From the NCBI GenBank assembly GCA_964527925.1, contig CAZGQO010000001.1:124001-188000 (forward strand): a DNA stretch of 64,000 nucleotides, written 5' to 3'. Both the position numbers and the translations under genes were made by a program. The notes under the pieces were generated by a model. The model saw only the letters and a list, made by a program, of their open reading frames with translations, did no database searches and was not told where the DNA came from. Below, in pieces: positions 52,363 to 62,524 of the stretch (position 1 is its first letter; each line of letters opens with the position of its first letter). The stretch comes from Ch128b sp964527925 (GTDB taxonomy: Bacteria > Bacteroidota > Ignavibacteria > Ch128b).

Positions 52363-54020
52363 TTTTTGACCTCCTCTTGAAGTTCGTATTTAGAATAATC
52401 ATATGGATCTTTTTCGACAACTGGTATCTTTTCAAAATTTTCCTGAATTGGCGGTGATGGCAGTGTCCATTCAAGAGTTACTCCACCCCAGGGATTATCA
52501 CTCGCCTTCTCGCCTTTTCTTAATGCAATTAGAAGATTGGTGAACATTATTATCAGACCAGTTATTAAAATCCAGCTGCCTACAGTAGAGATAAAATGCC
52601 AGATATGAAATTCAGGTAAGTAATCATAATATCTTCTTGGCATTCCTAAATAACCAGCTATAAATAAAGGAAAGTATAATAATTGAAATCCAACGAACAA
52701 GAAGAGCCATCCGACTTTAGCAACTTTTTTGTTATACATCCTTCCAAACATTTTTGGAAACCAGTGATGAAGTGCAGCGAAAATCCCAAAGCCAGTTCCA
52801 CCAAACATTACATAATGAAAGTGTGCAACAACGAAGGATGTATCGTGAACATGAATATTCAAAGTTAATGCGCCCTGCATCAAACCAGTAAATCCACCAA
52901 TTGTAAAATTAAATATGAATGAAAGAGCAAATAACATTGGAGGTTCTAAAGCGATTGATCCTTTATAAAGGGTCGACACCCAATTAAAAACTTTAATTGC
53001 ACTCGGAATTGCAACAAGAAAAGTTAAGAAAGAGAAAATCCACATAGCAGTATCGCTCATCCCAACAGTAAACATATGATGAGCCCATACCAATGATCCA
53101 AATAACGCAATTGCCATACTGGAAAATGCAATAAACTTATAACCAAATATTGTTCTTCTTGCAAAAACTGGAATAATTTCTGAAATAACTCCCATAGCAG
53201 GGAGAATCATAATGTAAACTGCGGGATGAGAATAAATCCAGAAAAGATGCTGATATAATATTGGATCACCACCCAATGATGGATCAAAAATTCCAACACC
53301 AAACCATCTTTCAATTGCAACCAACAACAAGGTAATTCCAACAATTGGAGTTGCGAGAATTTGGACCCATCCTGTTGCATAAAGTGACCAGGCAAATAAC
53401 GGCATTTTAAACCAGCTCATTCTAGGAGCTCGCAAACGATGAATTGTGGTAATAAAGTTTAGTCCTGTTAGGATAGATGAAAATCCTAAAATAAATGCAC
53501 CGATTAATGCTGGAATTACATTTGTAGAAGTCCTTACAGAATACGGTATGTAAAATGTCCACCCAGTATCAGCTGGTCCACCTGGTAAGAACAAAGAAAT
53601 TATAGCAATAAAACCACCAAGAACAAATAACCACCAGGAAAGTAGATTTATTCGTGGGAATGCAACATCTTTAGCACCAATCATAATAGGCAAAAAGAAA
53701 TTTCCAAACACTGCTGGAAGACCGGGAATTATAAAAAGAAATATCATTATAACGCCGTGGAGTGTAAAAATTTGATTATAAGTTTGAGGATCCATTATGG
53801 TTCTTCCAGGTGAGATTAATTCCAATCTCATCAAAAATCCAAAAATTACACCAACTGAAAAAAAGGTTAGCATCGAGATTAAATATAACAACCCGATTTT
53901 TTTATGGTCTGTGGAAAGAATCCATTTAAAAATTCCCCTGTGTTTTGAAGATGCATGTAAATAATCTACATAATTTCCGTTGTGGCCATTTCCATCTATT
54001 GATACCGTTGTAGTACTCAT
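52359..54020 (-). CDS. coxA: Cytochrome c oxidase subunit I, A2-type
   Basis: 553-aa catalytic subunit with 12 core helices, heme a and the heme a3-CuB centre. The conserved block IYSHPAVYIMILPAMG carries the CuB His and the cross-linked Tyr. It has Ala in place of the proton-channel Glu of HPEVY, together with the preceding YS pair, which defines A2-type heme-copper oxidases as in Rhodothermus and Thermus. The HDTSFVVAHFHYVMFGG segment holds the heme ligands. It follows SCO with a four-base overlap. Confidence 0.96.
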   Translation of the reverse strand: MSTTTVSIDGNGHNGNYVDYLHASSKHRGIFKWILSTDHKKIGLLYLISMLTFFSVGVIFGFLMRLELISPGRTIMDPQTYNQIFTLHGVIMIFLFIIPGLPAVFGNFFLPIMIGAKDVAFPRINLLSWWLFVLGGFIAIISLFLPGGPADTGWTFYIPYSVRTSTNVIPALIGAFILGFSSILTGLNFITTIHRLRAPRMSWFKMPLFAWSLYATGWVQILATPIVGITLLLVAIERWFGVGIFDPSLGGDPILYQHLFWIYSHPAVYIMILPAMGVISEIIPVFARRTIFGYKFIAFSSMAIALFGSLVWAHHMFTVGMSDTAMWIFSFLTFLVAIPSAIKVFNWVSTLYKGSIALEPPMLFALSFIFNFTIGGFTGLMQGALTLNIHVHDTSFVVAHFHYVMFGGTGFGIFAALHHWFPKMFGRMYNKKVAKVGWLFLFVGFQLLYFPLFIAGYLGMPRRYYDYLPEFHIWHFISTVGSWILITGLIIMFTNLLIALRKGEKASDNPWGGVTLEWTLPSPPIQENFEKIPVVEKDPYDYSKYELQEEVKN

Positions 54021-54811
54021 AATTTCTCAACCTCTGATTTCTTTTTTGGTTTGACGATTAAAAACAAAATGAAAATACCTACTGCAAGTAAAGTTACAAC
54101 ACCAATAATTCTGGTGATATTTAATGCAAAAGTTCTGCCTTCAGGGTCATAGGTATAACAGAACTTTATTAATTTTGCAATCGTTGGACCAACTCGTCCC
54201 TCGCCAGCTTCTATTAAAGCCATTTTTATGTTAAATGGTAAGTAATCAATTCCCAGCAAATATCTCGTAATCTTTCCTTCAGGTGAAATGAAAATCAATG
54301 CACCGGGATGAACGAATTGATCCTCTTCCTTGAAAAAATAAAATCCGACTGAATTTGTAAGACTATAAATATTGAGACTATCACCAACCAGAAATTGCCA
54401 GGCTTTTTCATCGGGTTTATTGTTCAATAGCTTGATATAATTTTTCTTTTTTCCACTCGCCAGTGATGGTGTTTCGGCTGGATCAAAGCTGACAGTTAAA
54501 ATCTGATAATCCTCACCTAATTTTAAGTCAAGTTTATTAACATTTTCAGCGAGTTCTGTTAAGAGTGGGGTACAAATTCCTTTACATTCATAAAATACTA
54601 AAGTGAGTATTGTTGGCTTTTTGATAATATCCTTTAGCTTTAATTCCTCACCGTATTCATTAGTAAATTTTAAATCAAGCGGAATATACTTGCCTAATTG
54701 TTCTTCAAGTGCTGCTTTTTTTTGTTGAGCTGTATTCGCAAATACTCCGACAGAGATCAAAAGAGATAAAATCATCAAAAAAACGATTTTTTTTGAAAAT
54801 AGCCTGATCAT
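54017..54811 (-). CDS. SCO1/SenC copper chaperone
   Basis: 264-aa thioredoxin-fold protein that metallates the CuA site of CoxB. The copper ligands are CKGIC (Cys76, Cys80) and His168 in FVHPGALIFI. It has a signal peptide (1-25) and, less usually, a second transmembrane helix at the C-terminus (about 234-253). Placed between the cytochrome gene and coxA. Confidence 0.93.
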   Translation of the reverse strand: MIRLFSKKIVFLMILSLLISVGVFANTAQQKKAALEEQLGKYIPLDLKFTNEYGEELKLKDIIKKPTILTLVFYECKGICTPLLTELAENVNKLDLKLGEDYQILTVSFDPAETPSLASGKKKNYIKLLNNKPDEKAWQFLVGDSLNIYSLTNSVGFYFFKEEDQFVHPGALIFISPEGKITRYLLGIDYLPFNIKMALIEAGEGRVGPTIAKLIKFCYTYDPEGRTFALNITRIIGVVTLLAVGIFILFLIVKPKKKSEVEKL

Positions 54812-55761
54812 AATTTATTTTCCTTTTTGCTGAATAAACTATAAAATCTATCTAAAAAGTTCATCTGAAAATCTTTACCCTGCAAAAGAAATCCCGGATT
54901 AATTCCATAGCTGATTGGGTTCGATTTTATGTAATTCAGTGCTTCGGCTTTATTTACATTATTTGAAATCATCTTTGAAAGGAATACTGAAAATTTTACT
55001 TTGGAATTAATAAAGTTATCAAACTCAGTTCCTGGATTGGATGAAATAGAATTTAGAATCTTTGTATAAAGTGTTCCTTCTGCTGAAGCTTCTGTCAAAA
55101 TTAAAAATGATGCTTTTGAAGTTGGAATTTGACCAGAAGTTTTCTTCCCTTCTGATAATTTATAAGCTTCATTTAATGCCTGTAAATCTTCTTTTGAATC
55201 TTCAGGAAAATCTTTTGCGAAGTTTCTGATATAATGAATTACAGCAAATAATTCTTCAGGATTGATATGATTGAAAGCAGGCATTCCAGATTTTATAATA
55301 CCTTCTTGAAGAGTCTTATACATTTGAGAAATTTTTCTTCCATTAACCCAGCCTTCCGGATTAGTAAAATCCCGTGGTTTAGGATTCATAAATGCACCAG
55401 CTGCACCATCACCTTTACCCGATTCACCGTGACAGGATGAACAATTCGAGTTATAAAAGTTTTTACCACGTTCGACCAAATCTGGTGTTGGTTTCGCAAC
55501 TTGGAAAACATCTACAGGTGAAAGGTTTACTGGCAATGAAAATTGTAAATCTTGAATTTGTGTTGTATCAGGTTTCACTACGGGTACAACTGAATTCTTG
55601 TTTACAGTTTGAAGATTTTTAATTGAATGGATTCCAATTGCTACTAACACAATCAAGATATAAAAGTAATTGTATCCGAATAATCGTGCTGGACTTCTGA
55701 ATAATTCTTTAAAATTAATTTCGTCTTGTAATTCAATAATTTTCTTAATCTTTTCTTTCAT
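54808..55761 (-). CDS. Membrane-anchored monoheme cytochrome c of the ACIII operon
   Basis: 317 aa, with an N-terminal cytoplasmic stretch, one transmembrane helix (about 30-48), then a class I cytochrome c domain (about 93-185). Heme site CSSCH is at 107-111 and likely axial Met160 lies in KSGMPAF. The last 130 residues form an unidentified helical region. Because ActE is already fused to ActD in this operon, this extra cytochrome may link complex III to the oxidase. Confidence 0.85.
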   Translation of the reverse strand: MKEKIKKIIELQDEINFKELFRSPARLFGYNYFYILIVLVAIGIHSIKNLQTVNKNSVVPVVKPDTTQIQDLQFSLPVNLSPVDVFQVAKPTPDLVERGKNFYNSNCSSCHGESGKGDGAAGAFMNPKPRDFTNPEGWVNGRKISQMYKTLQEGIIKSGMPAFNHINPEELFAVIHYIRNFAKDFPEDSKEDLQALNEAYKLSEGKKTSGQIPTSKASFLILTEASAEGTLYTKILNSISSNPGTEFDNFINSKVKFSVFLSKMISNNVNKAEALNYIKSNPISYGINPGFLLQGKDFQMNFLDRFYSLFSKKENKL

Positions 55762-56942
55762 AAATGAAACTCCAGACTTCTTTTAAGCTTAGGATCACCA
55801 ACCGGAATAATATTTTTTATCTTATTGTATCTAAACTGGAATAACAACATTATTACTCCTATCAACAACAATATAAAAGAAATTTCAATCCAGCCAAAAA
55901 CTAATTTTTTGTAGATCGATGGAAAAACCAACCAGTATAAATCTACATAATGCATTAACAAAATCCAGATTGATATTATTTTTAATCTATTAAGATTAGA
56001 TTTTGAAGGCTGAGAAAGTAAGGCAAAATAAGGAATTAAGAAATGTCCAAAGATTAAAATGAATGAAAAAATTTCCCATCCACTTTCCCAGCGATGAATC
56101 ATCCAGAAATTTTCTTCAGGAAGATTAGCGTACCAGATCAACAGAAACTGACTGAAAGCTATATAAGTCCAGAAATTAACAAAAGCAAAAAGTAATGCAC
56201 CAAGATTATAAAAATGATTTGACTTCAATAGATTTCCAAAATAGCCTTTCTCAAAAAGGAGTATAATAGTGATTGTTACCACTGCAAGTGATGCAAGTAC
56301 AGTCCCTGAAAAATAATAAACACCAAAAATCGTTGAGAACCAGTGAGGTTCAGTGCTCATCAAAAAATCGACTGCAAAAAAGGACAAGGTTAAAGCAAAG
56401 AAAGGCAAAAACAACGCTGAAAGTTTAGAATTGTTAAAGGTTAAATTTTGATCTTTTGATATATCCTGTTGATTTGAATTTCTGTTCATAAAATAAGCAA
56501 ACAGAGCCCAGACCAGGAAATAAAACAAATATCTTATTACAAAGAATTGTTGATTCAAATAAGGTTGTTTCGATTTCAATATTTTATCAGCTTGAACAAC
56601 TTCCTCGTGTGCCCAATGAAAAATATGACCGGTGTTGAATACTATCAGCAATCCCAGGAAAAATAAAATCGGAACAAAGGACATAAAAATCTCAACAATT
56701 CTTCTCATCACTGTTGACCAGACCGCACCTGCCAGATATTCAATTGCAAACAAAAATATATTTCCAACCGATACACTGACTAAAAATGAAAATATTACAT
56801 TATAATTAACAAGCGACCTCTCTAAATCCTGAAATGATGCAATCAAACTCATTATTAAACCAACTGAAAAAATAACCAAGGATATTGTCTTAAACTTTTT
56901 TGGAAGTTCTCTTTTCTCAGGAATATGAAATTCACTACTCAT
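55758..56942 (-). CDS. actF: Alternative complex III subunit ActF
   Basis: 394-aa membrane protein with about ten helices, related to the ActC/NrfD group but without its full motif set. It shows VNYNVIFSFLVSVSVGNIFLFAIEYLAGAVWSTVMRRI near the N-terminus and F-NFWTYIAFSQFLLIWYANLPEE, typical of ActF. Four-base overlaps on both sides. Confidence 0.9.
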   Translation of the reverse strand: MSSEFHIPEKRELPKKFKTISLVIFSVGLIMSLIASFQDLERSLVNYNVIFSFLVSVSVGNIFLFAIEYLAGAVWSTVMRRIVEIFMSFVPILFFLGLLIVFNTGHIFHWAHEEVVQADKILKSKQPYLNQQFFVIRYLFYFLVWALFAYFMNRNSNQQDISKDQNLTFNNSKLSALFLPFFALTLSFFAVDFLMSTEPHWFSTIFGVYYFSGTVLASLAVVTITIILLFEKGYFGNLLKSNHFYNLGALLFAFVNFWTYIAFSQFLLIWYANLPEENFWMIHRWESGWEIFSFILIFGHFLIPYFALLSQPSKSNLNRLKIISIWILLMHYVDLYWLVFPSIYKKLVFGWIEISFILLLIGVIMLLFQFRYNKIKNIIPVGDPKLKRSLEFHL

Positions 56943-58078
56943 CTTAAATCACTCTCCTTTGGATTTACAGAACGTTGTAAAACTCTTATGTAATGAACTA
57001 TTGCCCATCTTTCATCTTCAGAAATCTGACTTGCATAAGAAGGCATCACATTCTGACCATTTGTAATTATATGGAATATTCCACCATCAGACATAGTTCT
57101 TAACTTATCAGAGTGTAATGTGGGTGGATTTGGAAATTGTCCTCGTAATCTGCTATCTCCTTCACCAAAGTTACCATGACAGGGTGAACAAAAAGTTAAA
57201 TATTTTTTCTTTCCAAGATCCAGCACTGACTTAGTTGGTAAAAGCGGGTTAACTAATGACTTCGCAGCCTCCTCAGGTTTACCCTTAAATTTATACGGCA
57301 AATAACCACGGGGAACTGTACCTTCAACAGGCATTCTCATTCCTGAACCATCTTTGAAAAATGTAGTCGTAGATTGTGGATTAATTCTGAATTGAATGTG
57401 CATCCAGTTAAATGGGGCCATGAATAATAATTTGTTTAGCGTGAAATATGTAATTCCTGAAATCACAATAAAAGTCAGAACGAGAAAAGAAATGAACTTT
57501 GTATCAAAAATTTTTGGCTTTTCAACATCGGGGTTATACCTGTAATAGATTTCAAAAATTTCTTCTGCACCAATCTCTTTAAGAAAATTTTTTACACCAG
57601 TTAAATCAAATTTCTCATCAACAGCTTGAATCGAAATTCCATATTTATCAACGCTGACTTTTTTCATGTATTCAGTATCGATCAGAGGATGACTGTTATT
57701 CGGAAACTTAAACATAATAAACAACATCCAGACGACAGTGAAAACTGCTGCTGAAAGAACCGTAACTTCAAACATTACCGGAACATATGCTGGAAGTTGA
57801 TAAAATGGTTTTCCACCAACTACCAATGGATAATCAATAACATTAACCCAATACATAAATAGAAATGCAAAAATAGCTCCTGCGAATCCAAATACTAAAG
57901 TCACATAACCTAATTTCGAAGGTTTTAATTTCATTGCTTGAGGAAGTGCATGAACAGGATATGGTGAATGAACATCAAAATTTTTGAAGCCAGCCTCGTT
58001 AACTTTTCCCACAGCTTCAATTAGTTTGTTCACATCACTAAAGATTCCTGAAATAGAGTGTAGTTTATTTGAATGCAT
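56939..58078 (-). CDS. ActD-ActE fusion protein of alternative complex III
   Basis: 379 aa. Residues 1-185 are ActD (DUF3341), with LIEAVGKVNEAGFKNFDVHSPYPVH and two transmembrane helices (about 56-78 and 100-123). A third helix (about 195-217) leads to an ActE-like part, with MRMPVEGTVPRG near 247-258 and a monoheme cytochrome domain. Heme site CSPCH is at 297-301, with likely axial Met345 in NVMPSYA. In Rhodothermus marinus these are separate subunits, both exposed to or anchored at the periplasmic side. No frameshift or internal start is evident between the halves. Confidence 0.92.
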   Translation of the reverse strand: MHSNKLHSISGIFSDVNKLIEAVGKVNEAGFKNFDVHSPYPVHALPQAMKLKPSKLGYVTLVFGFAGAIFAFLFMYWVNVIDYPLVVGGKPFYQLPAYVPVMFEVTVLSAAVFTVVWMLFIMFKFPNNSHPLIDTEYMKKVSVDKYGISIQAVDEKFDLTGVKNFLKEIGAEEIFEIYYRYNPDVEKPKIFDTKFISFLVLTFIVISGITYFTLNKLLFMAPFNWMHIQFRINPQSTTTFFKDGSGMRMPVEGTVPRGYLPYKFKGKPEEAAKSLVNPLLPTKSVLDLGKKKYLTFCSPCHGNFGEGDSRLRGQFPNPPTLHSDKLRTMSDGGIFHIITNGQNVMPSYASQISEDERWAIVHYIRVLQRSVNPKESDLR

Positions 58079-59448
58079 CAGTGCTTTCCTCCATGAGTTG
58101 GCTGAGCTCCAGGTAGAACTGCTTTCACTTCAGCTATTGAAACAACGGGCAATGCCCTTATGAAAAGAAATATCAATGTAAAGAATAATCCAAAGCTGCC
58201 AATCAAAATTCCAATATCATAGATTGATGGAATATACATTCCCCAGCTTGATGGTAAGAAATCACGGGAAAGACTTGTGACAACAATCACAAATCTTTCG
58301 AACCACATTCCAACATTAACAAGTACACCAATTACAAACATGATTGGAATTGATCTTCTTATTTTTCTAAACCAGAATAATTGAGTAAAGATGACATTGC
58401 ATGCAACCATTGTCCAGTATGCCCAGGCATAAGGTCCTAAGGCACGATTCAGAAAAACAAATTGTTCAATTGGATTTCCACTATACCAAGCCATAAAGAA
58501 TTCCATTGCATATGCATAACCAACCATCAAACCAGTTGCAAGCATAACCTTATTCATTTTCTCAAGCGTATCAAGTGTAATTATGTGTTCAATCTTAAAA
58601 ACCTTTCTTATAACAATCAAAACATTTTGAACCATAGCAAATCCTGAAAACACAGCACCAGCAACAAAATACGGCGGGAAGATTGTTGCATGCCAGCCAG
58701 GAATTATTGAAACCGCAAAATCAAAACTAACGATTGTGTGTACTGAGAGAACAAGTGGTGTTGCAAATCCAGCCAGAATTAAATAAGCCATTTCATAATG
58801 CTGCCAATGACGATTTGAATGACGCCACCCGAGACTAAAAATTGAGAAAATAACTTTTTTAATTTTATTATCAGTTCTGTCACGAAGTGTCGCTAAGTCA
58901 GGAATCAATCCTACATACCAGAAAACAAGTGAAACAGTAAAGTAAGTCGAAACAGCAAAAACATCCCACAATAGTGGTGAAGTAAAATTAACCCATAAAC
59001 CATGTTGATTTGGATATGGCAGCAAATAACCATCCAGCCATGGTCGACCAGTATGAATCAAGGGAAATAATCCTGCACACATAACAGCAAATATTGTCAT
59101 CGCTTCAGCAAATCTTGAAATAGCTGTTCGCCATCTTTGTCTTAGTAAAAAGAGGATTGCTGAGATTAATGTACCAGCATGACCAATACCAACCCAGAAA
59201 ACAAAATTCACTATATCAAATCCCCAACCAACAGGGTGATTAACACCCCATTTACCAACACCATAGTAGAATGTAATTCCGAGTGAAACTGCTCCAATTA
59301 AAAGCATCGTAAAACTAATCAAAATTGCAATATACCAGCCTCTGGTTGGCTTGGTCTCCAAAGGTCTGGCAATGCTTTCATTTATGGAAGCAGGAGATGG
59401 ATTTTGTTCAACTACTGGTGGTTCAATTGAGTAATCTACCGTTCTCAC
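58078..59448 (-). CDS. actC: Alternative complex III subunit ActC
   Basis: 456-aa NrfD-family quinol-binding membrane subunit with about ten helices. It shows WGFDIVNFVFWVGIGHAGTLISAILFLLRQRWRTAI and ILAGFATPLVLSVHTIVSFDFA, characteristic of ActC. Shares single-base stop/start overlaps with actB and the actDE fusion. Confidence 0.95.
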   Translation of the reverse strand: MRTVDYSIEPPVVEQNPSPASINESIARPLETKPTRGWYIAILISFTMLLIGAVSLGITFYYGVGKWGVNHPVGWGFDIVNFVFWVGIGHAGTLISAILFLLRQRWRTAISRFAEAMTIFAVMCAGLFPLIHTGRPWLDGYLLPYPNQHGLWVNFTSPLLWDVFAVSTYFTVSLVFWYVGLIPDLATLRDRTDNKIKKVIFSIFSLGWRHSNRHWQHYEMAYLILAGFATPLVLSVHTIVSFDFAVSIIPGWHATIFPPYFVAGAVFSGFAMVQNVLIVIRKVFKIEHIITLDTLEKMNKVMLATGLMVGYAYAMEFFMAWYSGNPIEQFVFLNRALGPYAWAYWTMVACNVIFTQLFWFRKIRRSIPIMFVIGVLVNVGMWFERFVIVVTSLSRDFLPSSWGMYIPSIYDIGILIGSFGLFFTLIFLFIRALPVVSIAEVKAVLPGAQPTHGGKH

Positions 59449-62400
59449 TAAACTTTCTCCGAATTAATGTTTCTTAATTTTGCGATGTAAGTGACATTTG
59501 GTTTAACATTGGTTTCTTCCAAAACATGATATCCAAGTTTATGATTTCTTAGTTCATAGACTTCTGAATTATTATCGAGCATATTTCCAAAAACGATTGC
59601 ATTCGCAGGACATGCTTGCTGACATGCTGTAACTACACCACTGCCATCGAATTCTTTACCTTCTTCAACTGCACGTTCACGGGCTTCCATAATTCTCTGA
59701 ACACAGAAAGTACATTTTTCCATCACACCTCTTGAACGAACAGTTACTTCAGGATTATTCAAGAAATTAAGCGGCTCCTGATATTGATAATCATTTTCAA
59801 ATTCTGATCTGAAATCAAGGAAGTTGAATCTTCTAACTTTATAAGGACAGTTGTTTGAACAATATCTTGTACCAACACAACGGTTATACGCCATTTGATT
59901 CAATCCATCCGGACTGTGATTGGTAGCTGAAACTGGACAAACATTTTCACATGGTGCATTATCACAATGCTGACACAACATTGGTTGATTACTTACAATT
60001 ACATCTTCCGGTGTACCAGAAAAATAAGTATCAACACGCATCCAGTGCATTTCACGACCTTTTTCAACCTGATCTTTACCAACCATCGGGATGTTGTTTT
60101 CAGCAATGCAGGAAACAATGCAAGCGTTACAACCGACACATTTATTCAAATCAATCACCATCGCCCACTTAACACCTTCGTATTTTATCTCATGAACCAG
60201 ACTATGAAGTTCAACTTTTTCTTTCTTAATAAAATCAGGATCTTTTTCAAATTGTTTAAGAGTACCTTCTTTTATTATGTGTCTTTCTCTGTGCAAATCT
60301 TTAACAAAAGTATCGTCAAGCGAATGATGTTCCTGGGCAGAAACTAAATTGTATTTTTCTCCAGTTTTTGAAATTTGAACATAAGACCTGTAAGGGCTAT
60401 CAAATTTACTATTCAAAAGAAATGAAACGTTAAACCCAATATCTTTTCCAACCTCACCACACTCTTCATGACCAAAACCGGTTTCAACACATATTAAATT
60501 ATCTGAAACTCCAGCCTGGACAAATACTGGTATCGTAACAGTTTTATTACCATTTGAAATTTTAATTAAATCTCCATTTTCAAGACCAAAATTCTCAGCT
60601 GTTCTGGTAGAGATGGCTGCATAATTATCCCACACAATTTTTGAAATAGGATGAGGTAATTCATACAACCAGCCATTATTTCCAAATTTTCCATCAAAGA
60701 GATGTGGATGTGGGTAAATGGCAAGTAAAATTTGATTTGATTTTGATTCAATCGAATCTTCGAATGATTTTAGTGAAAATACTAGTCTTGATTGATTTTG
60801 ATTCCTTAATTCAATAAATCCGTTATGAAGTGATGTAAACCAAAAAGAATCGAAATCAATATCGAGATTCATTTTTGGATAGACTTCATTCTGCCATCTA
60901 TTTTTAATCTTCTTCTGATAAATTGAGTCATAATAAATTTCTTCGGTGGTGAAAGTGATTAAGATTGATTCTTTCTGCCGTGTATCATACATTGGTGCAA
61001 TAACAGGCTGTTGCAAGTTGATAAGATTACTTCTCACTTGAAAATCGTTCCAGCTTTCTAAATCATTGTGAATTGGTAGGATTAGATTACTTAAGGCTGT
61101 AGTTTCAGTCTTTTGTTCGGATAAAGTAAAAACATTCTTAACTTTTCGTAAGGCATCAGCAAAATTCATGAATGAAAAATCATAAACAGGATTTGAATCA
61201 TAATTTATTACACAACCAACATTTCCTTGATTCATTTTTTTAACAAGTTCTTCAAAATCCGCTAATGAATTTTCACTTATAAGATTTTGATAAGTTGAAT
61301 TATAATCATAAAGAGTCGATGCTTCGAGAATTTCATTTATTATCAAGGCAAGAATATGTTCACTTTTACTTGCCCTGTTATCTGTTAATACGATTGATTT
61401 TCCTGGATTATTTAATAAATCATTTACTAATTGTTCGATGACTTCTTTTGAAATATTGTATTTCTCTAATACTGAACTAAGTGTATAATTTTTAACTTTA
61501 GAAAAAACTTCATCAGGTAATTGTACATTAGCTTGCTTTCTTGTCAAAAGTTCGTTTAATAATCCATATAAAAACTCTCTTTGAAAATCTGGACGCAGTT
61601 TTATTCTATAATCTGCATTTGAACCTGTTAATGTTAAATTACCTTCAACTACATATAGCCTGCTGAAATTTTTAAGATTATTTACATCCCTTGTTTTAGT
61701 AAATTGTCTTACTTGAGAAATAAAATCACCATCAGTATTCAGAAAATCACTTTCGATTGAAAGAATCACTTTAGCTCTACTTAAACCTATAGAAGGTAAA
61801 TCTGAAATTCCATAGACATCTTTCCATGCTAATCTTCTATTCAGGTCAGAAAAGTTGGTGTAGGTGTATAGTTTGGTTGTGGGATATTTATTAATAAATT
61901 CATTTAGAACTTGTAATCCTGTCGGTGATTTAATTCCTCTTGAAATGATTGCAATTTCTTTATTTTCTGCAACAGATTTTTTAAGTACATCAATTACTTT
62001 TCGATTTGCTTCACGCCATGTAAGAGGACTAAAAGTTCTTTCTGAAATTTTATGTGAAGGACTCTTAAGTCTATCTGGATCATAAAGATTAAGTATCGCT
62101 GCCTGTCCCCTAACACAAACTTTGCCTTGATTAATCGGGTGGTCAGGATTTCCATCAATTTTTATGGGTCTACCTTCCCGAGTTTTCACAAGCACTGAAC
62201 AAATATTTGAACAACAATTTAAACTTGATGCATAAAAAGTAGCCCTACCTAAAATAATTTCTTCTGGTTTTTTATTATAAGGAACAATCTCTCCTTTATC
62301 TTGATAATTAGAACAAGCCGCTACAGCAAATGCTGAAGATGCCGAAAGTAAAGCTAAAAATTTTCTTCTTGTTAAAGGCGGCATACCAGCAAGATCAATA

Positions 62401-62510
62401 CTATCAACTGCACCTTCCAAAAATTCATCTTCCTTGATTTTTTGCAATTCTTTTGGATTGTAAAATTCTCTTAAACTTTTCCAGTACTTTTTAGAATTTT
62501 CTTTACTCAT
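59448..62510 (-). CDS. actB: Alternative complex III subunit ActB
   Basis: 1020-aa peripheral subunit. A twin-arginine leader with a lipobox-like end (TRRKFLALLSASSAFAVAAC, about 47-66) precedes a molybdopterin-oxidoreductase-like domain (about 90-740) that in this family lacks the cofactor. A ferredoxin domain (about 780-960) closes it, with four cysteine clusters: CVGCNACIVSC, CQHCDNAPCENVCP, CVGTRYCSNNCP, and CTFC with CQQACP. The clusters probably pass electrons from ActC to ActA. Starts 14 bases after the small ORF upstream. Confidence 0.95.
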   Translation of the reverse strand: MSKENSKKYWKSLREFYNPKELQKIKEDEFLEGAVDSIDLAGMPPLTRRKFLALLSASSAFAVAACSNYQDKGEIVPYNKKPEEIILGRATFYASSLNCCSNICSVLVKTREGRPIKIDGNPDHPINQGKVCVRGQAAILNLYDPDRLKSPSHKISERTFSPLTWREANRKVIDVLKKSVAENKEIAIISRGIKSPTGLQVLNEFINKYPTTKLYTYTNFSDLNRRLAWKDVYGISDLPSIGLSRAKVILSIESDFLNTDGDFISQVRQFTKTRDVNNLKNFSRLYVVEGNLTLTGSNADYRIKLRPDFQREFLYGLLNELLTRKQANVQLPDEVFSKVKNYTLSSVLEKYNISKEVIEQLVNDLLNNPGKSIVLTDNRASKSEHILALIINEILEASTLYDYNSTYQNLISENSLADFEELVKKMNQGNVGCVINYDSNPVYDFSFMNFADALRKVKNVFTLSEQKTETTALSNLILPIHNDLESWNDFQVRSNLINLQQPVIAPMYDTRQKESILITFTTEEIYYDSIYQKKIKNRWQNEVYPKMNLDIDFDSFWFTSLHNGFIELRNQNQSRLVFSLKSFEDSIESKSNQILLAIYPHPHLFDGKFGNNGWLYELPHPISKIVWDNYAAISTRTAENFGLENGDLIKISNGNKTVTIPVFVQAGVSDNLICVETGFGHEECGEVGKDIGFNVSFLLNSKFDSPYRSYVQISKTGEKYNLVSAQEHHSLDDTFVKDLHRERHIIKEGTLKQFEKDPDFIKKEKVELHSLVHEIKYEGVKWAMVIDLNKCVGCNACIVSCIAENNIPMVGKDQVEKGREMHWMRVDTYFSGTPEDVIVSNQPMLCQHCDNAPCENVCPVSATNHSPDGLNQMAYNRCVGTRYCSNNCPYKVRRFNFLDFRSEFENDYQYQEPLNFLNNPEVTVRSRGVMEKCTFCVQRIMEARERAVEEGKEFDGSGVVTACQQACPANAIVFGNMLDNNSEVYELRNHKLGYHVLEETNVKPNVTYIAKLRNINSEKV

Positions 62511-62524
62511 TTTTACCCTTTTCT

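Noticed and set aside
59967..60347. Plus-strand ORF opposite the ferredoxin part of actB
   Set aside because: Its cysteine- and histidine-free translation is explained by the reverse complement of actB.
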